Source of the DNA: Castor canadensis
Lineage: Eukaryota > Chordata > Mammalia > Rodentia > Castoridae
Assembly: GCF_047511655.1 (NCBI RefSeq)
Contig: NC_133386.1
Location: forward strand, 79,735,501-79,799,500
Direction of reading: 5' to 3'
Length of the DNA stretch: 64,000 nucleotides
Position numbers and translations under genes: made by a program. The notes beneath the pieces are model-generated. The model was not told the origin of the DNA, made no database searches, and saw nothing but the letters and a program-made list of their open reading frames with translations. Positions 48,001 to 60,639 of this stretch are shown in pieces. Each line of letters starts with the position of its first letter. Position 1 is the first letter of the stretch.

Positions 48001-51000
48001 AAGCAAACAAAGAAAAACCAAGTGGCTATTAAAACCAAGCAAGAATTTTTGCAAATAAAGCATATTTTCTGAAAATTTCTAATAAAAATCAATAGATAAT
48101 TTATATACCAAATTACCACCAAATCTGAATTGATAAAGTGCATAAACTCACAAAGCAGAGAATAAAAATGGAATAGTGATGAATTACTGAAAACCAATTC
48201 AGGAATTTCAGTGTCTTTCTAGAAATTTTAGAGAAGCAGTATGAGAGAAACAAAACATAGAAATGATTTAATAGAAAAAGAATAGAATAGAAATGAATAT
48301 AAATGTTAAGCAAGGAAAGGCAGAGCAAGTCTTCTGACTAAAAGAGTCGACCAGTTAACAATGTTTCAGAACTCAAAGAATAAAAGATAACAGCTGAGAA
48401 AATTTCCAGAGGGAAAGAAAACAAGGTACTGGATGGTACTAAACACTAATTTAACAGCAAGAACCAGAGAAAGGAAGGCAATGATTCTTGTTTTTGAGGC
48501 TTGAGAAGTTGACCATGTGGGCAAAGAAAAATCTGTGTTTTAAGCAAACTATTGCAACAAATGAGATAAGGAGCAAGATTGTCATATAAATTTAAACAGC
48601 TACTAGAGCTCTGGAATAAAAGAACTGTTGGCCCTTAGGGAGTCAGGAGAAACTGCAGAGTGGGTGGGGCACCCTTTGACCCATTTCTTGAAGCACAAAT
48701 ATGAGTTTGTTTTAAATATCAGAAAATCTGAAACAAATATGGTAATATATTCATTTTAGGTGACCAAGAATCTTTACTGCTTTTGTTTCTTTTTCAATTT
48801 TTCTTTACCATTTTATTCTGATTGTCTTATTTCTGCTTTGTTCTTTCTACTGTTAAGAGACTTCAAACTTCTTTTAGTAAACAGATCATATTACTTAAGT
48901 GAATAAATATATTTTGTTTCACAGCTCAGTAGAAAAAGCAGGAGGTTGAAGGTTTTATATTTTTTAGGTGACTAAATCAAACAAATTATGTGTAATCCTC
49001 AATATTTTGTAGAAGGTACTCATTCCTGTGTGTCACGTTAATGACTTCATTACTTAGCTGGAATGACACTATTCTCAGAGAAACATAATCAACTAAGACT
49101 TTAGCACTAAATGAAATCTTCCCTAGATTAAGCACTCAAAATACAGGGCTTTTCTATTTATCCCCATGTAGAAAAGATAAACAAAGATGAAGAAGGAACA
49201 TCTTATATGAAAAGAGATTGCTGTGTAGCTGTGACAATTCTGGTAGCTCAATTTGTCACTTGAATGTTTATGAGTAAAAAGAAAACAGGATGAGGGACTC
49301 TGAAAATAATATTGTTTGCTTTTTCATTTTCAAGGACCATGGATTGCCATAAATTATTTTTAGGTAGATATGTTTTAAATGGATGACAAAGCTGTGGAAA
49401 TCTATTAGTGAGTCAGTAAACTGATGAACAGGTTTTATTGAGTACACAGTGTAGTAGAACTCCTCATTGGCTTATTTTAAGGAGGGCATTGTCAATATCA
49501 ACGTTGATGACTACCTATGGGCATAACGTGGTTGTGACATTTAGAGTTTCCAAAATAAAGGCAGTTCTGTCTCAACTTTTCCTGTTACATGTTCTCTTCA
49601 AATTCCTATCACAATATTTGGAAATTAGGACTTATGGTTCAATAATGCAATTTACCTTTGGGTCAGGAAAAATTAAATTTTAGATACTAATTATTCAGAT
49701 TTACATAACATTTGAAGTAAAATAGGTTATTTGGGGGGGGTCCACTGCACCTGAGTACATTGAATTGGACTTACGAAAATGGACTTTCCTGGTTCTTCAC
49801 TTTGATGGTGTAAAACTGTCTGGTGACCATATATAGGAGAGGTTGATGACCAAGGTGTTGTGTAGTTTCAACCCTTGCCTTGGAAACAAGGGTTATCTTT
49901 TTTTTTTTTAACTTTAACCATAAGTAAATGTTGAAATCCATTCCAGAGGTTGTTTTCTAGGTCTTTGGCACAAAAACAAACCAAAACAATAATAAAAACA
50001 AAATCAAAACCAACCAGGGAGGCTTGGTTGAGATGGCAATAAAAGATTTACATAAGACATCTGATTAAAGGTACAAGAGAATGTTTTGAAACCCAAAAAG
50101 TAGTTTAAAGGACTTTTAGTTTTAGAAGTTGACAGGGAAAATTGTTACATTTAAATAAACCTTATTGTTTACAAATTTATAACATCCATAGTCCAGCTTC
50201 ACTAGGGCAGCAGGGGTAAGTTGTTTAGAGACTAAAGAAAGCATCCTCCTTCAGCCTGTGAGGCAAAAGGGTTATTCCAACTTACTAACGGTGAGCTAAC
50301 TTGGGAGATAAACTTACTAAGACTAAGTTCAATGTCCAATGGTAACTGGACTAAGCAGATAGGCAGCAGGCTTGATAGGAATCCTAACCAAGGGGGTAGG
50401 AAGGGAGAGGGAGGGGGTGGGAGCTGTTACATCATTAACTTACTTGCTTTGTCCTTATGTAACCAGCATTCTAAGGAATAGCTGACTTAGCATAAGTGTA
50501 GGTTCTCTTCTTGATAACACTGTTTGCCCCACTTCCAGGATGCACAAGAAGGAGTCAGTGGCATTCCAGAGAACCCTTACCAGAACATTCTAGTCTCAGC
50601 CACTTTCATTATACTTGTGACTTGGCAAGAGTCTTGGGAATAGAAAGGGTGAATTTCCAAACACAAGGTCTTAAATGTCCTTTTTTCTCAGTGATTATAT
50701 AAGGTTGGTAATTTATGTAATTGTTTGGATAGAAAAAGCCCAATACCTTCTACTCAAAGTATTCAAGAAATCTGACATCTTACAAAAATCCTCTCCACCA
50801 ATGGGAAGTTATATGGTGAGTTGCTTCTCCTACTTTGCACATAGATTTTCCCTTCTATACAATGAAGGTGACAACCTTGACGGTCTCAGTCTCTTTTAGC
50901 TCTAATGGCCAAAAGATTTTTTTAGTTCACTTTTCATTTTATTTTTCCCCACATAACCCATATTTACTAACATTTTTAAATGATATACATTATTCATTAC

Positions 51001-51934
51001 TCAATGTTTGCATAGATGTCTAAATGCCTTTATGTTTATTTATGACTCTATTGTCTAATTTATTCTAGGATTTCTGGGAGGCAAGGAACATGTCTTAGCT
51101 GTTTGATCTCAGCATTCAATCCATAGAAGCATGTTACAGAAAAAAAAATCTTAAAAAGTCTTTGTGTGTATTTATACATAGTATTGTTTTCAAGTTCAGA
51201 GACACACAAAATGTTCACAAATGTGATTGTGAGAAAGTACCTGGAAGAAAATAAGACTGGAGACTGACTAGAGAGAGGCACTTATATTAAACTGAGATTT
51301 CCATTTTTTTAGTCTTTATAGTGTCTTGCTGTTTTATCCAAGTATGCCAAAGTAAAGGAAGCAGACTATAAATCTCCTACCTACTAACATATTCTGGATT
51401 GATGTCATTTTCTGTTTTTTCCAAAGAGTCTGAAAATTTCCAAGGGTAGAGCCATTAATCAGTGACTGAAGAGACAGATGTACCAAAGAAAAAGAAAACT
51501 GCTGGAGTTTTTCTCTGAATTTTCTTCACTATCTCCTAGAAAAACAATTAGACAGGGTATAAAGAATGCCTGGAATAGAGGTCTTGTTCATTCACAACTC
51601 TATGAAATCAACAGAATGAAGAATTCTAGATTTATATACAAGTTATTGGAAGAGCTTAAGATACTTGAATTAAAGCACCTGAGTAGCACTGTGCCTAAAA
51701 ATCTGTATCACGTTTGTTGGGCTAAAAATTACAATGGACAATGTCAATGGATCAAGTCTAGTTCCTTTCTCACTCACATGATTTTGCTGCCCTCCAGATT
51801 TGCTATACCATCCATCACCACACATTTGATAAATACGAGTGTAAGTGTAGTAATGAGACATTTGGTAGGAGACATTTGAAGGCTAACTCAGATGACTGTC
51901 TCTCATTGCTATAATCTGGGTGACTACCATCAGT
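48001..51934. other. Unassigned sequence, 3.9 kb
   Basis: 48000-48720 is A-rich and could be decayed LINE sequence, which I cannot support. 50835-50900 resembles a MIR scrap. A G-quadruplex motif lies at 50392-50421. The 133-codon frame at 51478-51879 has no family resemblance. Confidence 0.45.
50392..50421 (+). other. G-quadruplex motif
   Basis: GGGGG(TAGGAA)GGG(AGA)GGG(A)GGGGG(T)GGG: five G-runs of at least three with loops of 1-6 bases, within otherwise AT-rich DNA. Confidence 0.8.
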
Positions 51935-52190
51935 TGCCTCAAATCATTTTTTAGAGGACATGCTCTCTGTGCAGAGTCTTCCACCATCCTCTTCTGCCTC
52001 GCTTATCTCCAATCTGGGATAGCTGCCAGTCACTTGACAATTACGTTATTGTACCACCTTCTATTTCCATACATCTCAATGGGATTATCACTTTACTTAT
52101 CCAATGGTAAACTTCCTGAAAGCACAGCCTGGTGCTTTATATGAAGGTTCTAGAACATTCATATAAATGATGTTTAATATATGATATATA
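51935..52190 (+). repeat. L2 LINE 3' region
   Basis: 'ctcttctgcctcgcttatct', 'aaacttcctgaaagcacagc' and 'gttctagaacattcatataa' fit the L2 3' end in order, though diverged. Confidence 0.4.
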
Positions 52191-53984
52191 AATGACAGGC
52201 TAGATGAGTGGGTAAATTCTACATACTACTCTAAAATTATCTAATTTGATATAACCTATGTACTGAAATACTCTTATTAATAATATCCTGGGATGCTTTA
52301 TGTTTTGTTTTTCTTCTTGTTCTATTTTGTTCACTCAAATACCAAACAAAACAAAAGAAATTTATTTACAGAAACAAGCTGGATAAATTTATAAAGATGC
52401 TAACTCTTATAAGAAAATGTGGTTGAATTTAAAAATAGCAACAAGTACTCCAAGATGCACACAAATTCCACTATCCTAATTAGTGCAGTAATTTCTCTAC
52501 TCCAAAAATATCTTCTCTTATTAAAATGCCCCAACTTCCATTGCACCAAGCCCTGTATCTTTTATTTACTACTCTGTCACCATAGGGCAGGACTTTTTGG
52601 CATCTAGTAGGCTTACTTTATGATTATCTCCACTGCCAGGAAATACTTATAAAAGAAACTTATCATCCTTTTGAGTACTTTTTTCAAGCAGTGAATAATA
52701 ATGAAACCTCAGAAAAACAAAGAATCACCAGCAGTCACAATGTGTGCATTGACCACTTGTCCCAGATTTTCTGATTTCATTTATATGTCAGACATTTTAA
52801 TCTACCATCCCACTAGTTATTCCATGCTTGGAATAAATGCCTTGGTTTAGCTTATAAATAAAATTGTCATATAAAATGTTCGATCCTAATTGAGATGGAG
52901 GTAAAACTTAGGTAGCCAGATGGTTCCATAATGAAAAAAAATAACACAAATATTCCCCAGATTTTGTTTCAAAAGCAGAAAGAAAATGAGTGGGGCAATC
53001 ATTGTTACCAAATATTAGATTACTGTCAGATTTCTCAAAACTATCCAAATACTGATTGGAAATTTTTTGAAAAGCAAAATTAAACTGGTTTCAAGATATT
53101 CCTGAGCTAAATTTTAATATTAAGAACAGATAGTTTCATTTAATGTTTAGAACAGATATCCTCTGGAATGTAGGTTGGTGTTCTTGGGAAATAATAGAAA
53201 TAATATTACAATCAGTGGAAGAAATTTTAGTATTTTCAAATTCCATTCTACTTATCAAATTAACTATCTGGGCCTCCACAACTAACTTTTGAGCACCCAT
53301 TAGGAACAAAGGATCAGCTATTGGCTTATTCAACTGCAGTACATAAGCTACGTGTAAGAAATAAGTTAAAAATTTTTGTGGTTGATTAACCAGCCCTGGA
53401 GAATGCATCTGAGTCATTTCAATGGCCTCCATTTTTAATAGACAGATGTCCCATATGATTTTACAGCCTTGATTTCATCTTCTACTACTTAGTAAAATGA
53501 AGTTGAGTTTGGGGATTGGTTTTTAGGAAGTTAGTGAGCAATTTTTTTGTTATATATTCATAACTTCTGCCATCTTTTATCATTATTACTCTAGTATTCA
53601 GAGTAAAAACTAAGGAAGAGTAAATAACTTACTGATAGCAGTAGTCATAAATTCATTTCTTTTAGAAATTTTTCTTATTTGGCTAGACTTCTGCACACAA
53701 TCTTCTGCTTCTTGAGGGTGCTTGATGATCTGGTTCTGGGCATGGGAAAGAAGAGAGATGGAGATGCATTGGGATTATGGGGCTTTTGGTGCCCCCTTTT
53801 ACTTAGTCATCATCCTCTTGGTTTACTTTCTTTCTCTTAAGCTGTTTTCCTGTCCCAGTTCCCGGATTTGACCAAGTGGGTCCGATCAATTAGATATTTT
53901 TCTGGTAGAGTAGTTCAGAAAGTTCTCATGTCTCAGAAAACTTCCCTTTTTGGTCAACCAAGGGGACAGAGAAAATGGCTTTTA
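52191..53984. other. Unassigned sequence
   Basis: Nothing recognised. The 98-codon minus-strand frame at 53136-53432 does not resemble any family I know. Confidence 0.45.
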
Positions 53985-54130
53985 AATCTTATAGGATCTA
54001 AATTCAAATCATTGATTGTCCAATGTGTTAGATGTGCCCTGGGTAAGATATTTACCTTTGTGAATATCAGATTATCTGCACAAATAATGATATGCCCATT
54101 ATCTCTACAGGAAAGATATCAGGTTTACTT
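53985..54130 (+). repeat. MIR SINE
   Basis: 'atctaaattcaaatcattga', 'ccctgggtaagatatttacc' and 'gaatatcagattatctgcac' follow the MIR order. Confidence 0.5.
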
Positions 54131-54264
54131 GCCATATATAAGAATGTTTGTGAAGCATTGGAAGACATTTAACAAAATTTGATCTCTTTATTCTAGGATG
54201 TGAAATGATATTCAGTCAATACCTCCAAACGTTCACAGATTTATATGTATAATTATATATTATA

Positions 54265-54665
54265 TATGTCCTATTATATGTATGTAATAATGTTGAAAAT
54301 ATTTCCTGTACCTATTAGCCATTTGCATGCCTTCTTTAGAAAAATGTCTATTGAGATCCTTTGCCCATTTTATGCATTTTTAATTTTATTGAGTTCTTTA
54401 TATATTTTGGATACTAACGTCTTCTCAGAGGTAGAGTTTAGAAATATTTTCTCCCCTTTTCAAGGTTTTCCCTTCACTCTATTGTTTCTTTTGACATACT
54501 GAAGTTTTTTAGTTTGATGTAATCCTACTTGTTTATTTTTTTGCTTTTGTTGAGAGTGCTTTTGGGTCATATTCGAAAACATCATTGTGCAGACAAATGT
54601 GATGGAGTATTTCCTGTAGATTTTCTACTAGTAGTTTTACAATATCAGCTCTTAAGTTTAAGTAA
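54265..54665 (-). mobile_element. L1 ORF2 C-terminal fragment (reverse)
   Basis: 'aaaatgtctattgagatcct', 'ttgcccattttatgcatttt', 'gttctttatatattttggat', 'ttccctt­cactctattg'-type wording and 'gacatactgaagttttttag' match the reverse of the ORF2 C-terminal region of L1. Old and non-coding. Confidence 0.65.
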
Positions 54666-54816
54666 ACTCCTACATTGTAATTTTATTAAAAGAATAGAAA
54701 CTGAAGAAGGAGACAAGATCGTACAATGAGATAGCCATGTTTAAAGAAGGAGAAGATAGCAGAATAGCTCATAGTGTGGAATGACATTTGTTTTATATAT
54801 TTAAAAAAAAAAAGAA

Positions 54817-55205
54817 GCTGTAGTAATTACTTTTGCACAGCTGTGACAAAAATACCTGAAACAACACTCAAAGGAGGACGGATTTACTTTTTCCCCTGGT
54901 TTTAGAGGGTTCAGTGCATGGTTTCTTGGCCTACGAGCCATGACAGAGCATCACAGTGGTAGGAGCAGGATGTTCTTCACCTCTTAGCATTCAGGAAACA
55001 GACAGAGAGAGACAGACAGACAGACAGAGAGAAAGAGAGACTGGTGACCAGGTACAAAATTCAAAAGCACACCCCTGTAATCTACTTCCTCCAATTAGGT
55101 CCCACCTTCTTAACTTTCCATAGTCTCCCAAAATAGCAGCTGTAGCTAGGGACCAAGCATTTAAAACCTGAGCTTATGGGAGCCATTTCAAATTGAAACC
55201 ATAGG
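54817..55205 (-). mobile_element. Rodent-type MaLR LTR (reverse)
   Basis: 'cagctgtgacaaaaatacct', 'gaggacggatttactttttc', 'gagggttcagtgcatggttt', 'tccaattaggtcccaccttc' and 'gggaccaagcatttaaaacc' are the reverse of the same LTR family as 23893-24265. A GACA/GAGA-rich simple repeat has grown inside it (about 54997-55041). Confidence 0.8.
54997..55041. repeat. (GACA)n/(GA)n simple repeat
   Basis: Imperfect GACA and GA units inside the LTR. Confidence 0.9.
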
Positions 55206-55231
55206 GAGGCACTTAGAAGATGAACACAAGA

Positions 55232-55622
55232 CAGATAAATGGTTTGCATGAGTGTCCCCCAAAAGTCTGTGTGCTATAGGCTTCATCACCAGCATCTAAT
55301 TGTATTGGGAGGAGGTGAACCTTTAGGAGGTGGGGACTAGTGAAAGGAAGTTAAGTCATTGGGGGTAAATCTTTGGAGGATATATTGGATCTCTGACTCT
55401 TTCCTGTCTCTTTCTTTGCTTCCCGTCTGTCTCATGGTGAAAATGTCCTCTACCACACACCCCTTCCATGATGTACGACCTCGCTGTAGAACCAAAGGCA
55501 GCAGCACCTAGTGACTGTGGACTGACACTTCTGAATCCATGTGCTGAAATAAGTATTCCTTCTTTTAAAATTAATTTCTCTTGGGTATTTTGTCAGAGTG
55601 ACAGAAAGCTAACAAAAAATAC
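55232..55622 (+). mobile_element. Rodent-type MaLR LTR (forward)
   Basis: 'gtgtcccccaaaagtctgtg', 'gaggaggtgaacctttagga', 'gtcattgggggtaaatcttt', 'gccatgg/gatgtacgacctc' region, 'gactgtggactgacacttct' and 'ggtattttgtcagagtgaca' run in LTR order. It lies head-to-head with the previous LTR. Confidence 0.85.
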
Positions 55623-55839
55623 TTAGTAATACAAATAAGAGCAACTTAGTTTTAGTGGCTTGATTGGGACAGAAGCAAGATTGTGGTAGAAAAAGGGAAT
55701 AAGAAGTAAGAAAATACAAGCAAAAGATGGCATAAAAATTGTTTTCATGAATGGGAACAATAGTTAAGGTTGTAAGGGACAAGCAGAAATTTTTGTTTGT
55801 TTTATTTTTAATAATGGAGATATAAGAGATTGTTTTGCA

Positions 55840-56382
55840 TTCATGTTGTGGATATAAAATTTAAGATGGCTGCATTTTGGCTAAGGGGGAGGAAAGTTTT
55901 AACTATGAACCTCAAGGATCGTATTTGACAAGCTGCAGTTTGTCTCACAGACACAGGTCCTTTAATCTTTAACTTCCAGATAAAGAAAAGTGTCTGGAAA
56001 AAATGTGCTCACAAGACTACAGATTACAACAGTTTACAACCACCAAACTTCCACTGATTCACTGATTGTTTCAAAAGACAGTCCTTACCAATGATCTCTT
56101 TATGATAGTTCCCTAGTAACCAATTATGTACAGCTGAATGTATGAACAGACCCCCAACCGCAGTCTAAATTGATTCAAAACAAGTTGTTCAATCAAATCA
56201 CTTCACTTTACCCAATGATTCCCCCTTTTTCCACTAAAATTCAGTCCTGCCTTTCCCATGATACTATATTTGTTTGTTGTTTACCTGAACCTATGTTTCT
56301 GAACTTGGAAATCTGTTCTTTACTTGAATAAAAACTGCCTCTGTCTTTATTTAAACCTCATTTATGATTTTTTGGTTTACAA
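55840..56382 (+). mobile_element. Solitary endogenous retrovirus LTR
   Basis: The block resembles an ERV1-type LTR: 'aagatggctgcattttggct' near the start, 'agttccctagtaaccaatta' in the middle, an AATAAA at 56327-56332 ('cttgaataaaaactgcctct'), and an end near 'tttggtttaca'. No viral genes adjoin it. Exact ends and flanking duplication could not be fixed. Confidence 0.65.
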
Positions 56383-56736
56383 TAGAAAGATACACTTAAA
56401 AAAAAAGAAAGACTGGTGATACCACAAAGAGAAAAGATACTGAAAGAATAAGGTTTTAAATAGTGAAGACTTTTGGAATCTTTGACTAAGGAAATAACAT
56501 TTTATTCCATTTTTTAGTTCACTTTTATCTTGAATGACTTTTTTTATTCATATGTGCATACAATGTTTGGGTCATTTCTTCCCCCTTATTTTTTTAGAAA
56601 AAACAACTAGTTTGTCCTCTACCACTGACACTCAACATTCAACAAAGAATACTTCTTTGATAGTATACTTCTTTTACCCCAGATATGTGAGCTACTTTTT
56701 CACACCAATCGATCGTCAAACATCAGCTGTGCTATA
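56383..56736. other. Unassigned sequence
   Basis: Nothing recognised. Confidence 0.4.
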
Positions 56737-57424
56737 ACTGAAGTCAGTTCTGACACTGACTACATGGAGTTAGGGTCAGATCTGACAGTGTAAGGACTCA
56801 ATCCCACAGGACTATCCCTTTCTTCAAATTCAATCACAAGTTCAGACATTAAGTAATTCTGATAAGCCAGTTATACATTGGAGGTTCTCATAACCCCCTT
56901 TTCAGGTTCAATAATTCACTAGAGGGACTTATAGAACTTGAGGAAATGCTTTGCTTACTACTGACAATTATAACAATAGATACTTTGAATGATATAAATG
57001 AGTAGCTACATCAAAAGCACAGGAGTGCAGGAGCTTCTGTTCACGTGGAATTGGGGTATGCCACTGCAACGGCATGTGGATCCATTCAATAATGTGGAAG
57101 CTCTCTGTAACCTATCCATTTGGGGTTTATGGAAGCTTCATTCATTAGGAGGTATGATTAATTAGATTGTTGATCATTGGTAATCAATTAAACCATTATC
57201 CCCTTTCCTCTCTCTGGAGGTCAAGGGATAGTTCATAAAGTTCCAATCCTTTGATTACATAGTTGGCTTTTCTGGCAGCTAGCACCCATCCAGAGGTTAT
57301 CTAGGAGCCTAACCATGGTAGTCATTTGGCTAGCATACATATATCACGTGGCACTTCAGAGATCCCAATAGTTTTGGCTGCTGTGTCCCACGAAATAGCT
57401 TCAAAAAACCATATATATTTTTTT
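56737..57424 (-). mobile_element. ERVL-type LTR, MLT2-like (reverse)
   Basis: 'cataacccccttttcaggtt', 'caataattcactagagggac', 'cacaggagtgcaggagcttc', 'tttggggtttatggaagctt', 'tgatcattggtaatcaatta', 'taaagttccaatcctttgat' and 'cagaggttatctaggagcct' follow a reverse ERVL LTR nearly end to end. Confidence 0.8.
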
Positions 57425-58179
57425 ATTATGTCACATCAAATTTCTTTTGAACCTATTCATTCTACTTTTTATCTTCCACAAGTTTGTGCTAGAGCATTAT
57501 TTTTTATAATTCTATTAACTTTATTACTCAGAAATAAAGTTGATTTGCTAAAAAAAAAAAAACCCATACTTTTGAAGAATTTGGCTAATTTCCCCCAAAA
57601 TGTAGAAAGAATGACTCAGGTAACTATTAGCAAACATTCATTAATCCCTTCCTGTGTGTGCAGCTTGTGATAAACTCTGTAAGAGATATCAAAAAACTTG
57701 TTCATAGATAGTAATTAGGAAGTGCGTGGCATTTAATAGCATGTGTTTTTTTCCTATCCCTGAGCTCTAATGTTGTTACTTCTTGTTCTTTCATCATATT
57801 TCATTATTTATTTTAATGTTACTTAAACATTGTACTTTAAGTAAATACTTAAGCATTGTTCAGTCTTTTACAATTTAATGGTTAATGCTGTATACAAAAG
57901 TGAATGAATGAGTGAGCAAATGACTCCACAAATTGAAGAATGCACACATGAATAAACTAAGACATATAGTTTATCCTAATGGATAATTTTAACTTGGGGG
58001 CAGTGAATTTAATTTGGGGATGGTAGAGTAGATAACATTAATAACTATGACACACAACAAAACACTTTTTAAGTATTTATGAAGTGTGTGATTTAGGGAA
58101 CAGTGGACAGTCTGACAAATGACTGTCACTGTGCTAAGCCAAGACAGGAAATGGAGATTTGATTTATAGCATGGAAAGT
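57425..58179. other. Mostly unassigned
   Basis: 57885-57925 ('gtgaatgaatgagtgagcaa') may be a tiny LINE end. Otherwise nothing. Confidence 0.4.
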
Positions 58180-58530
58180 CTTGAATTCCTGACTAAAGAA
58201 TTTTAATATGTCTATAAATCAGGGAAAGAATATCCTGTATTTGTTTTTATGTTTTAGGAAGCTTAATATGTTGGTGGTGAGTAGTAAGTTAGGAGGGTTG
58301 GATGTGGCTTAGAAAGCTAGTAAGTTTTCCTATTGTAAAGATCCAGATCTGAGCCATTGTCTTAATAGTGAAAAATGAAAAGGAAGGGCATATTAAGTGA
58401 CAAATCGAAGAAAGAAGAGATTTCAGGTCTTGGCAAGTGAGAGAGAAAAGGAAAAGATTTTTCTACAGTTTAGAACTTGAGTGACTGAAAGAGTGGTGGG
58501 ATGAGGCAGGGCATTCAGAAAAACTCAGTG
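58180..58530 (-). repeat. L2 LINE fragment (reverse)
   Basis: 'gttggtggtgagtagtaagt', 'gatttcaggtcttggcaagt', 'gagagagaaaaggaaaagat' and 'gaacttgagtgactgaaaga' fit reverse L2 internal sequence. Confidence 0.45.
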
Positions 58531-59460
58531 TAGTAACCACATAACAATAAGGTTCATTCCAAGCCTGTTGAGTGTCTGGTGTTGGCTGGATATCAGGAGT
58601 CAGGGGCTTGTAGGCAGTAGAGTTCAAAACTTGAGAAACTTGGTATAAAGGTTGTGAAGTATAGGAAGATTAGCATTATGAGGAAGTTACAAAAACTGAA
58701 GAGAGCAAAGAATGAAAAGAGTAGTTAATAAAACTCAATGTTCAATTGTATTTTTTCCTTTTCCTTTATCGTGTTGAAAATTGACACCATACAAGAGCCT
58801 GATTAGCAAGGGGAGTTGACATGAATGGGTGGAGTCTATAACAAATGCCAGGCATTTTGGCAAGTATATACCGGTATTCAGAGTACTGACTGCAAATGTG
58901 GGTTCTGGAAATACACACAGGGTAGAAGGCAGCAGTTACTTTAGAGAACATTTAGTAGATATAATTATAATATGAGTAACTTTTTAAATATAATAGGCTG
59001 TAGTTGAGGCTATGAGATGTACTTACATTTTAAATTATTTCTATAGTAAGAAATAAAAGGAAACTTAAGTTTCATTTTAAAAACTAATGGATTCTAAAAA
59101 TGGAAGTTGGGAGATGCTAAACAGCTGGAATGAAGATGGGGTTAGCATGGGGTGAATAGAAAAGTCATTACTAAAGAGAAATGTTTCATCTTACATATCA
59201 TCCATTTGATTTGGGGTCTTTATAGTGGAATTTGAGGCATTATTTGGCAGCTGAATGGGCCTGGGTTTTGCAGTAAAATTTGTGGGTGGGACTATGTGAT
59301 TTTTGTAGAGAATGATAATATGTGCCTATTATAAATTCTTGTCCTAAGAACTTCTGCTAACAAATTTGCAACTATAGCAAATTTAATGAAGATGGACAAA
59401 TAGTTAAATGTACTCCCTCAAGGGTCCTTTAAAGGTAACGCTGTACATCTTACATAAAGT
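58531..59460. other. Unassigned sequence
   Basis: Possibly more decayed L2 around 59105-59280; not supportable. No gene. Confidence 0.35.
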
Positions 59461-59700
59461 ACTCCCGTGCCACCTGGTCTGTGGACTCTGCCAGCTTTTC
59501 TCCCTGGCACTTACCTGTTCATCACATATTACAGGAAGCTTGAGGTTGTCCACTTGTTCACTGTCTGTTTACTGCCTTACATCCTACTGCGACTGAGAAA
59601 GGTACCTGGAGCATCTTGTTTTCTGCCCTGTGTGTTTCTTGTACCTGATACAGAGTAAACATCAATAAACATTTGTTAAATGATGGGCTGAAGGAAGGAA
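59461..59700 (+). repeat. L2 LINE 3' end
   Basis: 'gccacctggtctgtggactc' region, then 'gtacctgatacagagtaaac', 'atcaataaacatttgttaaa' match the L2 3' terminus. Confidence 0.5.
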
Positions 59701-59789
59701 TAAGAGGGTTGTTTTATTGGAGAAGGAAACCTACTTCTTATTCATTCCCATTTAACCCTGCCTTTCTCCTTCTCTCCTTCCTTCTTCAT

Positions 59790-59910
59790 TCATTTACTTA
59801 CTCTCTCGCTCTCTCTGTCTCTGTACCTGCTTCTGTTTGTGCATATGTGCATGTGTGCTTGTGTGTGTGTGTATGTGTGAGAGAGAGAAAGAGAGAAAGA
59901 GGACTTAGGA
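59790..59910. repeat. Degenerate pyrimidine and (GT)n/(GA)n simple repeat
   Basis: CT-rich (59800-59825), then GT-rich (59838-59880), then GA-rich (59879-59903) sequence. Confidence 0.8.
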
Positions 59911-60639
59911 TTGTGCCTGACATATAATTTATACTCAAAAAGTAGTCCTTGAATTTATGAACATGTTAACAACCACCCAGCAAATATATCTGCATCTTTA
60001 TATTTGATATTCTATTAGGTCCTGAATATGTAAAAATGTTTATACTCAAAATAATCAAATAACTACTGACTAAAAGATGTGATAACTCTTTTAGAGGCAT
60101 ACGCTATGGGCTTTAATAGGGGAGAAGAGAGGCCCACAACCTGACAATTGGAGGAAAGGTGTATGGAGAGGGATAAGGATGAGTGAAGGCTTCCTTGAAC
60201 TGAGAAATTCAGGAGAATTGCAAGCTTCATCCTCATAAATGCTCATAAATAGAAGTTAAATTGAATTAAAGATGCTTTATGTTTTTGTAAGTGAGGAAAC
60301 TTAAATCTGTAATTCTTAAATGTGGGTGATGTGGCCTGAAGGAGATAGAGAAGAATGAAGTGGAGAAATTTCTAAAAGTAAACAGCTCCTTTCTTTCTCA
60401 TAGCTGAGTTTCTATAATACAGAAGTCATGTGTTTCAGTAAAGCACAAAAGATAATCTATGTGAACTCACTCCCTCATCTCTCTCTGGTAAGACAGTTCT
60501 AGTCTAATAAAGTGGGGTTTACCATGTAAAATGGTGGTTTTTGTATTCAGAAAGAATCCTATTTAACAATAGGTACACATAATTAATCTTTATATTTTGC
60601 TTTAGGGAGGTATATTTGCATTTTCAATTAATCTTTCTT
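59911..60639. other. Mostly unassigned; possible reverse L2 at 60080-60260
   Basis: 'gagtgaaggcttccttgaac' is close to reverse L2 wording ('ggaaggcttcctggagg'). The rest is unassigned. Confidence 0.35.

Noticed and set aside
51478..51879. 133-codon + strand open frame starting MYQRKRKLLEFF
   Set aside because: No recognised domain, signal or codon pattern, and no splice or poly(A) context; a frame of this size is expected by chance in 64 kb.
53136..53432. 98-codon minus-strand frame (MEAIEMTQMHSPG...), considered as a possible retroviral or domesticated-gene remnant
   Set aside because: I could not match it to any gag, pol or env region or host family; left unassigned.
53868..54182. 104-codon + strand frame beginning MTKWVRSIRYF
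   Set aside because: Its second half is MIR sequence (53985-54130), so it is not a gene.
59673..59927. 84-codon frame with Val/Cys and Arg/Glu repeats
   Set aside because: It is a translation of the GT- and GA-rich simple repeat.
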